From Planotetraspora sp. A-T 1434 (GTDB lineage Bacteria > Actinomycetota > Actinomycetes > Streptosporangiales > Streptosporangiaceae): a stretch of 64,000 bases of DNA. The stretch lies in contig NZ_JAOEGB010000020.1 in assembly GCF_025420585.1 (NCBI RefSeq), positions 62,001-126,000 on the forward strand, in the 5' to 3' direction. The number at the start of each line of letters is the position of its first letter. The first letter of the stretch is position 1. Position numbers and translations under genes: made by a program. The notes below the pieces were generated by a model. It saw only the letters and a program-made list of their open reading frames with translations. It did not search any database and was not told the origin of the DNA. Positions 19,988 through 29,572 of this stretch are shown piece by piece.

Positions 19988-20950
19988 TCAGGCGGGCACC
20001 AGCGTGGGCAGGGCCTTCGCGAGCTCGCGACTCCAGTAGGGCCAGTCGTGCGTGCCGGGGCCGTAGAAGTCCGTGGTCACGGGCACGCCCGCGGCCCGGG
20101 CGGCGGCGGCGAAGCGGCGGTTGCGCTCCAGGATCGCGCGCTCACCTGTGTCGGCCGGGCCGCCCGGGGTGTCGAACGGACCCGGCTCACCGTTTCCGCA
20201 TGACAGGTAGACGCGGACGCCCTTGAGCCGCTTCACCAGGTCTGCGGGGTTGTGCGCCCTCCACACGTCCGGCCGGTCCGCGGCCCTCCCCCACACGTCG
20301 CCGGGATCCACGCCGTAGGAGCGCATCAGACCCTCCAGCCCGCCCGGATCGTAGCCCGTGTCGATCACGCCCGAGAACGACGCGGCCGCCTGGAAGACGC
20401 CGGGGTGCCTGGCGGCGTACGCGAGAGCGCCGAGGCCGCCCATGGACAGACCCGCGATCGCCCGCCGGCCTCCCACGCCGTATCGGCTCTCCACGATCCG
20501 CCGGACCTCCGTCATGTGGAAGGTCTCCCAGGCCGGGCCGTTCAGCCAGTCGGAGTACCAGCTCATCGCGCCGCCTTCGGGGACGACCACGACGGCCCTG
20601 AGCCCGGCCGTGATCCGCTCGGCGTCGCCGTACACCAGCCAGGCGTCTCCCCTGCTCACACAGCAGCCGTGCAGCAAATACAGCACAGGCCAGCCGGTCG
20701 AGCCCTCTCTCCAGCCCGGCGGCTTCAGCACCCAGACCGAGCCCTCGCGGCCGAGCGCGGGCGACTGGATCGAGAGCCGGTCCACGCGTTCATTCACCGC
20801 CTCCACATCGGCCAGGCGCGCGCCCGTCCTCGTGTCCGGGGTGGCACTCGGAGTCGTCACAACGTGCCCGGCCGGGGTCTCGCCACACGCTGACAGCGCG
20901 ATGACCAGCACCGACCCCAAAACCGCGGTAATGGCGACGAATCGGCGCAT
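19988..20950 (-). CDS. Secreted lipoprotein esterase (alpha/beta hydrolase, PF00756-like)
   Basis: A 320-residue hydrolase of the D-esterase/antigen-85-like fold. The N terminus MRRFVAIT to LSAC is a lipoprotein signal peptide with lipobox Cys near residue 22, so it is anchored outside the membrane. The nucleophile elbow is GLSMGG with Ser near 180, and a C-terminal GTHDW gives the His. LYLLHGCC is the oxyanion-side strand. ATG 20950 has an AGGAGA ribosome-binding site six bases away, and the frame open upstream would spoil the signal peptide. It is convergent with the NRPS operon, one base after its stop, and divergent from the nonulosonate gene. The substrate is unknown; hydrolysis of acylated compounds or the cluster product is possible but unsupported. 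Confidence 0.85.
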   Translation of the reverse strand: MRRFVAITAVLGSVLVIALSACGETPAGHVVTTPSATPDTRTGARLADVEAVNERVDRLSIQSPALGREGSVWVLKPPGWREGSTGWPVLYLLHGCCVSRGDAWLVYGDAERITAGLRAVVVVPEGGAMSWYSDWLNGPAWETFHMTEVRRIVESRYGVGGRRAIAGLSMGGLGALAYAARHPGVFQAAASFSGVIDTGYDPGGLEGLMRSYGVDPGDVWGRAADRPDVWRAHNPADLVKRLKGVRVYLSCGNGEPGPFDTPGGPADTGERAILERNRRFAAAARAAGVPVTTDFYGPGTHDWPYWSRELAKALPTLVPA

Positions 20951-21124
20951 CTCATGTCTCCTGACGGCGGGGAGGACCGTGCTGACGACTGCTGGCGACA
21001 CCCAAAGTTAAGAGGGGCGCCCATGGGCGTTCAACTGAGTCACCCCCAAGGCGACATCCCTCTGGCTAGTTTCGGGACACCCCCGCCCGTTGGGCGCTGA
21101 TGTCGCAGGTAGAAGGAGTCACTC

Positions 21125-23224
<2,100 letters not shown>

Positions 23225-23239
23225 CCTCGCGGAGGGATC

Positions 23240-24196
23240 ATGGTCACACTTTCGGTGATCGTGCCGGTCCGGGACGGCGAGCCGTACCTGGGCGACGCAC
23301 TGGCCTCGCTGGTCCGCAACAGGCCGCGCGACTTCGAGTTCGAGGTCGTCGTCGTGGACGACGGGTCGGTGGACGCCACGCCGGCGGTGATCGAGGACTT
23401 CCGGCATGACCTGCCGGAGCTGGCGGTCGCCCGCAACGCGGTCCCCGTCGGGCTGGCGGACGCCCGCAACATGGGCCTCAAGCTGGCCTCGGGCCGGTAC
23501 GTCACGTTCCTCGACGGAGACGACTGGTTCGCGCCGGGCTATCTGGCGCGGCTGGTCGCGGCGATCGACGGGCTCGGCTGCGACTTCGTCCGCGTGGACC
23601 ACGTCCAGGTGGAGGGCCGCAAGCGGGAGACCCACCGGGCGCCCGAGCCGAGGCGCGGCGTCGTGCTGGACCCGCGCGACGGCATCATGCCGGCCGGCTA
23701 CAAGACGATGGTCGACTACCCCTACGCCTGGGCCGGGATCTACCGCCGGGAGCTGGGCGACCTCCTCACGTTCCCGAGCGGGCTGCACACCGCCGAGGAC
23801 CGCCCGTGGATCTGGCGGCTCCACCGGCGGGCCCGGTCGTTCGCGGTGGTGTCGCTCGCCGGGCTGTTCTACCGGCGCGGCGTCCCGGCCTCGCTCACCC
23901 AGATCGGGGACGAGCGGCAGCTCCACTTCTTCGACGCCTACGACCTGATCCTGGACGAGGTGGAGCCGGAGTTCCTGCCGAAGGCCGCCCGCAACCTGTG
24001 CGCACTCCTCGCCCACCATGCCGAGCTGGCCGGCAGGTTCACGCCCGCGCTTCGGGCCCGCTTCGACGAGCGGGCCGCCGCGACGCTGGGGCGGCTGCCC
24101 GCGGAGATCCTGACCGGCGCGCTCGGCGGCATGGAGCCCGAGGGCGATCGCCGGGCCCTGCTGGAGCCGTACGTCCCGGGAGGGATCCGTGCCTGA
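23240..24196 (+). CDS. Glycosyltransferase family 2
   Basis: A 318-residue cytoplasmic or membrane-peripheral GT-A transferase. The N-terminal nucleotide-sugar fold reads LSVIVPVRDGEPYL, VVVVDDGSVDATP, ADARNMGLKLASGRYVTFLDGDDWF; the DGDD near residue 95 is the DxD-type metal and donor site. The C-terminal half is helical without obvious transmembrane segments. ATG 23240 follows GGAGGG and lies 15 bases after the nonulosonate enzyme stop. The gene overlaps the next one by eight bases. It likely transfers a sugar during assembly of the nonulosonate-containing polymer. Confidence 0.9.
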   Translation: MVTLSVIVPVRDGEPYLGDALASLVRNRPRDFEFEVVVVDDGSVDATPAVIEDFRHDLPELAVARNAVPVGLADARNMGLKLASGRYVTFLDGDDWFAPGYLARLVAAIDGLGCDFVRVDHVQVEGRKRETHRAPEPRRGVVLDPRDGIMPAGYKTMVDYPYAWAGIYRRELGDLLTFPSGLHTAEDRPWIWRLHRRARSFAVVSLAGLFYRRGVPASLTQIGDERQLHFFDAYDLILDEVEPEFLPKAARNLCALLAHHAELAGRFTPALRARFDERAAATLGRLPAEILTGALGGMEPEGDRRALLEPYVPGGIRA

Positions 24197-25505
24197 CAGA
24201 TCACGGCTGTTCTACGCGTCGACGTTCTTCGGCGCCATGACACTCGCCGCGGCCATCGACGAGGGGCGGTTCGGCCCCACACCGGCGAGCTCCACACCGG
24301 CGAGCTCCACACCGGCGAGCTCCACACCGGCGAAGCGGGGCCGCCGCGTCCTCCTGGTGTCCAACAACGCCGCCATCCCCGAGATCACGCCGCCGCTCGA
24401 CGAGGCCCCCGGCTTCGCGGCCCTGCGCGGCAGGTTCGACCAGGTCATGTCCTGGAACGAGCTGATCGCGCCGCTGCACCCGTCCGACTGGAAGGCCCGC
24501 GCGATCGAGACGCCGATGCTCGGCCGCCTGCTCGGGGAGCGGTTCGGGGAGGTCGGCGAGCTGGTCCTGGAGTCGATCCCGGTGCCCCCGACGCGGACGA
24601 TCGCCGGGCTGCTCAAGGAGACCCCGATCACCGTCTACTCCGACGGCCTCATGAGCTACGGCCCCACCCGCGACCCGCTCCCCCACGAGATCAGCGGGCG
24701 GATCACCCGCCTGCTCCACCTCGATCTCGTGCCGGGCCTCGCCCCTCTGCTTCTCTCCGAGTACGGCGTGCCGGCCGAGGCCCTGTCCGGCTCGTCCTTC
24801 ACGACCGTCGTGCGCCAGGTCTCGGTCGGCGACAGCGTGCCGCGGGCGCAGGCCGTCATCCTGGGGCAGTACCTCTCCTCGCTCGGCATCCTCACCCCGC
24901 AGGAGGAGGCCGGGCTGCACGAGCGGATGCTCCGGGCGCTGGCGGCGCGCGGGCACCGGACGGTGCTTTTCAAGCCGCACCCCGCGGCGGGGCGGCGGCA
25001 CGCCCGGGAGCTGCGGCCCGTGGCCGGCGAGCTGGGCGTCGAGCTGGTGGTGGCGAGGGAGACCACCCCGGCCGAGGTCTGCTTCGCCGTGAACCGCCCC
25101 GAGCTGGTCGTCGGGTGCTTCTCCACGGCGCTGGTGACCGCGCGGCGCTTCTTCGGCATCCCGGTCGCGACGATGGGCGGCGAAACCGTTCTCGAACGGC
25201 TCTCACCGTACGAGAACAGCAACCGGATCCCGGCGACGATCGCCGACGCCGGCCTCCCCCGGCTGGAAGCGGACGGCTCGATCACCGAGCCGCCCCCCGC
25301 TGACCTGAGCGCCCTGGTGAGCGCCGTGGGCTACTGCATGCAGAGCGCGGCCTACCCGGGCCTGCGGGAGGCGGCGACGCGCTATCTGGAGGCAAACGGC
25401 GCGGCGCGCTACTTCAAGGGCCGCCGCCTGGCGGCGCTGGAGCTCGCCTCCGACCAGCGGCAGCTCCGCCCCGCCTCGCGGCTGCGCCGCCTTCTCTCGC
25501 GCTGA
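24189..25505 (+). CDS. Polysialyltransferase-like glycosyltransferase
   Basis: A 438-residue GT-B type protein resembling bacterial alpha-2,8-polysialyltransferases and related CMP-sialic acid transferases. It has the HP motif in LFKPHPAAG (near 258) and a Ser/Thr motif in GCFSTALV (near 310), the two signatures of that superfamily. An N-terminal YASTFFGAMTLAAAID is followed by a TPASS repeat at about residues 30-48. GTG 24189 lies inside the end of the GT2 gene (8-base overlap), so the two are translationally coupled. With the CMP-nonulosonate enzyme upstream it is the best candidate for polymerising or capping with the activated sugar. Donor and linkage are inferred. Confidence 0.8.
   Translation: MPDRSRLFYASTFFGAMTLAAAIDEGRFGPTPASSTPASSTPASSTPAKRGRRVLLVSNNAAIPEITPPLDEAPGFAALRGRFDQVMSWNELIAPLHPSDWKARAIETPMLGRLLGERFGEVGELVLESIPVPPTRTIAGLLKETPITVYSDGLMSYGPTRDPLPHEISGRITRLLHLDLVPGLAPLLLSEYGVPAEALSGSSFTTVVRQVSVGDSVPRAQAVILGQYLSSLGILTPQEEAGLHERMLRALAARGHRTVLFKPHPAAGRRHARELRPVAGELGVELVVARETTPAEVCFAVNRPELVVGCFSTALVTARRFFGIPVATMGGETVLERLSPYENSNRIPATIADAGLPRLEADGSITEPPPADLSALVSAVGYCMQSAAYPGLREAATRYLEANGAARYFKGRRLAALELASDQRQLRPASRLRRLLSR
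24277..24334 (+). repeat. 15-bp in-frame tandem repeat (3.9 copies)
   Basis: Near-perfect units CCACACCGGCGAGCT repeat almost four times and encode consecutive Thr-Pro-Ala-Ser-Ser pentapeptides near the N terminus of the polysialyltransferase-like protein. The first three copies are identical at the base level, indicating recent expansion. Confidence 0.9.
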
Positions 25506-25598
25506 GGAGGACCTTTCGCGCTGAGGAGAACCGTCAGGGGAACACAGCCGCCCGTCAGATGGTTCAGCTTTCAACTAACTTCTGACTGGAGGCGCGAG

Positions 25599-26366
25599 AT
25601 GACCACACCGACCCTCGTCCCAGGCGTCGACATCCGGCGCGCCGGCGAGCGGGACCGCACCACGATCTCCTGGCTGGACTCCCGGCACTCCTTCTCGTTC
25701 GGCGGGCACCATGACCCCGGCAACACCCACCACGGCGTGCTGCTGGTGAACAACGACGACATCGTCAAGCCCGGCACCGGCTTCGACACCCATCCCCACG
25801 CGGACATGGAGATCGTCACCTGGGTCCTGCGGGGCTCGCTGGTCCACCAGGACTCCGAGGGCCACTCCGGCGTGATCTATCCCGGCCTGGCGCAGCGGAT
25901 GAGCGCGGGCACGGGGATCCTGCACTCCGAGAAGAACGACTCCTGGCGCCTGCGCGGCGGTGACGAGCACACCCAGCCTGTCCGCTTCGTGCAGATGTGG
26001 GTGGTCCCCGACGAGGCGGGCATCGACCCCGGCTACGAGCAGCTGGAGATCGACGGCGAGTTGCTCGGCGGTCGCCTGGTTCCGGTCGCCTCGGGCATGC
26101 CGGGTCACGACTCGGCGATCCGGATCAAGAACCGCTTCGCCGCCCTGCATGTGGCGCGGCTGCAGCCGGGTGAGACAGCCGAGCTGCCCGACGCCCCCTA
26201 TCTGCACCTGTTCGTGGCGCGCGGCGGCGTCGCGCTGGAAGGAGCGGGGCCGCTCGCCGAGGGCGACGCCGTGCGCTTCACCGCGACGGGCGGTCAGCGG
26301 GTGACCGCGACCGAGCCCTCCGAGATCCTGGTCTGGGAGATGCACGCCACGATCAGAATGTCTTGA
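25599..26366 (+). CDS. Pirin-family bicupin protein
   Basis: 255 residues with the pirin signature: FGGHHDPGNTHHGVLLVNNDD, then THPHADMEIVTWVLRGSLVHQDSEGHSG, which supplies the His/His/His/Glu metal site of the N-terminal cupin, and a second cupin in the C-terminal half. Bacterial members include quercetin dioxygenase-like enzymes (YhaK/YhhW type) and redox sensors; which applies here is unclear. ATG 25599 has GGAGG six bases upstream. It stands alone between the glycan genes and does not look like part of that pathway. Confidence 0.9.
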   Translation: MTTPTLVPGVDIRRAGERDRTTISWLDSRHSFSFGGHHDPGNTHHGVLLVNNDDIVKPGTGFDTHPHADMEIVTWVLRGSLVHQDSEGHSGVIYPGLAQRMSAGTGILHSEKNDSWRLRGGDEHTQPVRFVQMWVVPDEAGIDPGYEQLEIDGELLGGRLVPVASGMPGHDSAIRIKNRFAALHVARLQPGETAELPDAPYLHLFVARGGVALEGAGPLAEGDAVRFTATGGQRVTATEPSEILVWEMHATIRMS

Positions 26367-26401
26367 AACTCAGAATGTCTTGATGGCTCAGAAGGTCTTG
26401 A
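26353..26401. repeat. Triplicated 14-bp sequence across two convergent stop codons
   Basis: TCAGAATGTCTTGA occurs at 26353-26366 and 26370-26383, and once more with one change at 26388-26401. The first copy contains the pirin stop codon. The third contains the stop codon of the convergent glycosyltransferase. The gap between the genes is thus made of copies of their own ends. Confidence 0.85.
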
Positions 26402-27611
26402 GGTATCGGCGCATGCGGCGCTTGGCGCGATAGCCGTACCTCAGCACCTTGGGCGGGACCTCCAGGCGGAGCCGGGCGCGGCGGCGGGCGGTGGCGTGCT
26501 CGGGCCCGTCCAGGACGGACCTCGCGGGCACGTGCCGTCCCGCCCGGGCGTCCTCCACCAGCGCGGAGATCCGGGCGATCCAGTCGCTCGCCGAGGCGTC
26601 GTGGAAGTAGTTGGCCCGGCACCACTCCTCAGTGGGCATGCGGAAGCCGGCCTTGGCCAGGTCCTCCATCGTGCCGAGGCAGCCGCTGCCCTCGAAGACG
26701 AGGTTGATCATCTCGGCGCTGACCCCGAAGTCGGACAGCACGAGCAGCGGCACCCGCCGCGCGATCGCCTCCAGCGCGGCGGTCGAGCTGACCGTGACGA
26801 ACCCGGCGGCGTGGGTGAGATGCTCGTGCATCGCCCCGGCGGCGAAGCTCACCGCATCCCGGGGGACGTCTTGGGGGAGGCGGCCCTCCTCGGCCATCTC
26901 CGTCCAGAGCGTCTCGTAGTGGTGCCGCTCGTTGTGCGTCTGCCGCTCGGATTCGCGGGCCCTGAGCTTGACGACGACGTCGAGGTCCGGCCGGGCCACG
27001 GCCAGCGCGGCGAGCGCGAGCAGGACCTCTTCCCGCTCCTCCCGGCGGCGCGGCACCTTCGCCTGGGTGGCGAAGACCACCCGGTCGCGCCGAGCGGGTC
27101 CCCCCTGGGGCGCGGGGGCGCTCAGGTCGAGGTACGGCAGGCGGGCCAGCGCGACCCCGCCGCCACCCCCCAGCTCGCGGCCGATGGCGGAGAACTCCGC
27201 CACCTCCCGGCCGCTGTGCACGACGAACAGGTCGCAGCCGCTGCGGTAGAGCCACGCCTTCTCGGTGGCGGGCACGGAGATGCCGGGCAGCCCCGACACG
27301 AACACCGGGCGGGGCCGCAGGTCGGAAAGGATCTCCGCGGCGAGCGCGTCGACGACCGGGCCGGTGCAGGCGAGCAGCACCACGTCGGGCCGGAACCGCT
27401 CCGCCGACCTGCGGAGCCGGCGCGCGGACAGGACCGGCGCGGGCGCGCTCCGGGTCCCGCTCACGGCCGCCTCGATCTGGCCGTCCGACGGCGTGATCGG
27501 CGTGCGGACCACGGTCAGCTCCGTGATCCACGACGCGGGGAGCGCGTTCAGAAGGCCCGCGGCCCACTTCAGATACGAGTCGGAGTCGGCGACGGCGAGC
27601 ACGCGGGTCAA
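26388..27611 (-). CDS. Putative glycosyltransferase of the nonulosonate glycan locus
   Basis: 407 residues with a GT-B-like layout: N-terminal VLAVADSDSYLKWAAGLLNALP, a middle region with FVSGLPGISVPATEKAWLYRSGCDLFVVHS, and a C-terminal half with VVFATQAKVPRR, VVVKLRARE and FVTVSSTAALEAIARRVPLLVLSDFG, where the SSTAALEA resembles the Ser/Thr donor motif of sialyltransferase-like enzymes. The C terminus is Arg/Lys-rich, suggesting membrane association. It overlaps the upstream gene by four bases, so the two form a leftward operon. I recognise the family only as an uncharacterised actinobacterial group; the function is inferred from fold-like motifs and context. Confidence 0.65.
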   Translation of the reverse strand: MTRVLAVADSDSYLKWAAGLLNALPASWITELTVVRTPITPSDGQIEAAVSGTRSAPAPVLSARRLRRSAERFRPDVVLLACTGPVVDALAAEILSDLRPRPVFVSGLPGISVPATEKAWLYRSGCDLFVVHSGREVAEFSAIGRELGGGGGVALARLPYLDLSAPAPQGGPARRDRVVFATQAKVPRRREEREEVLLALAALAVARPDLDVVVKLRARESERQTHNERHHYETLWTEMAEEGRLPQDVPRDAVSFAAGAMHEHLTHAAGFVTVSSTAALEAIARRVPLLVLSDFGVSAEMINLVFEGSGCLGTMEDLAKAGFRMPTEEWCRANYFHDASASDWIARISALVEDARAGRHVPARSVLDGPEHATARRRARLRLEVPPKVLRYGYRAKRRMRRYLKTF

Positions 27612-28585
27612 GGAGCAACCTTTCGCGGGGTTTCATGAGCGAAGAGCTGGAGATGCGAGCGCAGGGACGGACCGGCCGAGGCGGTCCACCAGTCGTCGGG
27701 GACGTCCACGGTGTCCACGGAGACGCCCCGGGCGGACAGCAGCACGCGCAGCGACGTCACGGCGGTGGACGGCAGGCTGAGCACGCGCTGGCCGGGGCGC
27801 AGGTCCCGCAGGGTCATCTCGGCGGGGATGCCCGCGTCGTAGACGGTGAGGCCGGAGATCCGCCGCACCCGGTCGAGGTCACGCGGGTCCTCACGGCGGT
27901 GGGGGTAGTAGGCCACCGGCTCCTCGATGCGCTCCAGCCAGTGGAGGTAGCGATCGCGGTGGATCAGCCCGTTGCGGACGAGTGAGGTGCCGAGGACGAC
28001 CGTGCGCTCGTCCGGCGGCCGGTCGGCCGGCTTCGACCGCAGCCAGGCGAAGTCGTGCCCCACCAGCTCGGCCCCCGTGTCCCGCACGGCCTGGCCGAGC
28101 TCCTCCGGCACGGGAAGCGCGGTGAAGACGGTCAGGTTCCTGCTCCGCAGGCGGATCCCGGCGGCGGTCGCGAGCACCGTGCGGCCGAGGCCGGCCTTCC
28201 CCCGCGCCCGCAGCAGCGGCCGGCGCGCGGTGACCAGTTCGAGCAGGCGGATCGTGGCGAGGCCGTCGTCGACCAGGACCGTGCGGCCCGGAATCGAGGT
28301 GACCAGCGCGAGCTGGACCCGGCCGGAGAAGGCGTCGCCCACCACCCACGTGCGGCTCGGCCTCGGCATGCGGCCCGCCGGTTCGTCGAACTCCAGGCCC
28401 TCGGGAAGACCCAGCCGCTTGAGCTCGCGGCGCGTCAGCCTCAGCGCGGGCAGCCCGGCGCGCGGCACCACGCGCGTGGTGCTCCCGAGGAGCCCGGCGT
28501 GGTGCGCCTCGACGACGCACAGAAGCTGCAGAGGGGACTCGACCCAGGCGACGGCCGGTCCTACGTTCCGTAAAGACCCGTTCAC
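27608..28585 (-). CDS. Putative sialyltransferase-like protein
   Basis: 325 residues. AWVESPLQLLCVVEAH at the N terminus, VLVDDGLATIRLLEL near 105, YYPHRREDPRDL near 225 and LSLPSTAVTSLRVLL near 275 resemble, in order, the nucleotide-fold start, the DDG motif, the HP motif and the S-S/T motif of bacterial sialyltransferase and polysialyltransferase-like families. No signal peptide or membrane helix is evident. It is the first gene of the leftward pair and overlaps the next by four bases (ATGA). With the rightward polysialyltransferase-like gene it suggests two or more distinct nonulosonate transfer steps. The assignment rests on motif resemblance. Confidence 0.65.
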   Translation of the reverse strand: MNGSLRNVGPAVAWVESPLQLLCVVEAHHAGLLGSTTRVVPRAGLPALRLTRRELKRLGLPEGLEFDEPAGRMPRPSRTWVVGDAFSGRVQLALVTSIPGRTVLVDDGLATIRLLELVTARRPLLRARGKAGLGRTVLATAAGIRLRSRNLTVFTALPVPEELGQAVRDTGAELVGHDFAWLRSKPADRPPDERTVVLGTSLVRNGLIHRDRYLHWLERIEEPVAYYPHRREDPRDLDRVRRISGLTVYDAGIPAEMTLRDLRPGQRVLSLPSTAVTSLRVLLSARGVSVDTVDVPDDWWTASAGPSLRSHLQLFAHETPRKVAP

Positions 28586-28683
28586 GACGCGCTCACGATA
28601 TCCCGTGAAGAAGACACGAGCGGGAACACGCGGTGAACAGACCCCGAAGGGATCACCATCCCGCGTTGGGGCAGCATGGGGGC

Positions 28684-29511
28684 ATGGACACCATCACTTT
28701 GAACAACGGCGTCGTCATGCCGCAGCTCGGCTTCGGCGTCTGGCAGATCCCCGACGACGAGGCCGAGAAGGCCGTCGCCACGGCGCTGGAGGCCGGCTAC
28801 CGGAGCATCGACACCGCGAAGCTCTACTACAACGAGGAGGGCGTCGGCCGCGCCCTGCGGGTCTCCGGGATCCCCCGCGACGAGTTCTTCGTCACCACGA
28901 AGCTGTGGAACGACGAGCACGAGTACGACAAGGCGCTGCGCGCGTTCGACGCGAGCATGGAGCGGCTCGGCCTCGACGTGCTGGACCTCTACCTGATCCA
29001 CTGGCCGGTCCCGTCTCGCGGCAGGTACGCCGAGGCGTGGAAGGCCCTGGAGAAGCTCTACGCCGACGGGCGGGTCCGGGCCATCGGCGTGTCGAACTTC
29101 ACGATCGAGACGCTGCGGCGGCTGTTCGACGAGACCGGCGTGGTGCCCGCGCTCAACCAGGTCGAGCTGCACCCGCAGTTCCCGCAGCGGGAGCTGCGCG
29201 CCTTCCACGCCGAGCACGGCATCGTCACCGAGGCGTGGAGCCCGCTCGGGCAGGGCCGGGGGCTGCTGGATCTGCCCGAGCTCGCCGACATCGCCGCGAA
29301 GTACGGCAAGAGCCCGGCCCAGGTGGTGCTGCGCTGGCACCTCCAGATCGGGAACGTCGTCATCCCGAAGTCGGTGACACCGTCCCGGATCGCCGAGAAC
29401 ATCGACGTCTTCGACTTCGAGCTGAGCGCCGCCGACATGGCGGCCGTCGACGCGCTCGGCAACGGCCGGCGGCTCGGCCCGGATCCGGCGGTCTTCGACT
29501 GGATGGGTTAA
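28684..29511 (+). CDS. Aldo/keto reductase (2,5-diketogluconate reductase type)
   Basis: A 275-residue NADPH-dependent TIM-barrel reductase. The catalytic tetrad is visible: Asp and Tyr in RSIDTAKLYYNEEGVG (near 45-50), Lys in FVTTKLW (near 75) and His in LYLIHWPVP (near 108). NADP-binding VIPKSVTPSRIAENIDVFDFEL lies near the C terminus. ATG 28684 begins MDTITLNNG as in relatives; the earlier in-frame start would add an unrelated stretch. It is a single gene, probably ended by the perfect hairpin just downstream. The natural substrate is unknown. Confidence 0.92.
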   Translation: MDTITLNNGVVMPQLGFGVWQIPDDEAEKAVATALEAGYRSIDTAKLYYNEEGVGRALRVSGIPRDEFFVTTKLWNDEHEYDKALRAFDASMERLGLDVLDLYLIHWPVPSRGRYAEAWKALEKLYADGRVRAIGVSNFTIETLRRLFDETGVVPALNQVELHPQFPQRELRAFHAEHGIVTEAWSPLGQGRGLLDLPELADIAAKYGKSPAQVVLRWHLQIGNVVIPKSVTPSRIAENIDVFDFELSAADMAAVDALGNGRRLGPDPAVFDWMG

Positions 29512-29536
29512 CCCTGGCGGTTACGCGTTTCCGCTG

Positions 29537-29572
29537 ACAGGGGCACGGCAATGCTTTAGGCCGTGCCCCTGT
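29537..29572. terminator. 13-bp perfect inverted repeat overlapping the sulfatase start
   Basis: ACAGGGGCACGGC (29537-29549) and its exact reverse complement (29560-29572) flank a 10-base loop. It lies 26 bases after the aldo/keto reductase stop, so it fits a Rho-independent-type terminator without a T-tract, as is common in actinomycetes. The right arm contains the GTG start of the sulfatase (29563) and its next three codons, so the same hairpin could sequester that start. Confidence 0.75.
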
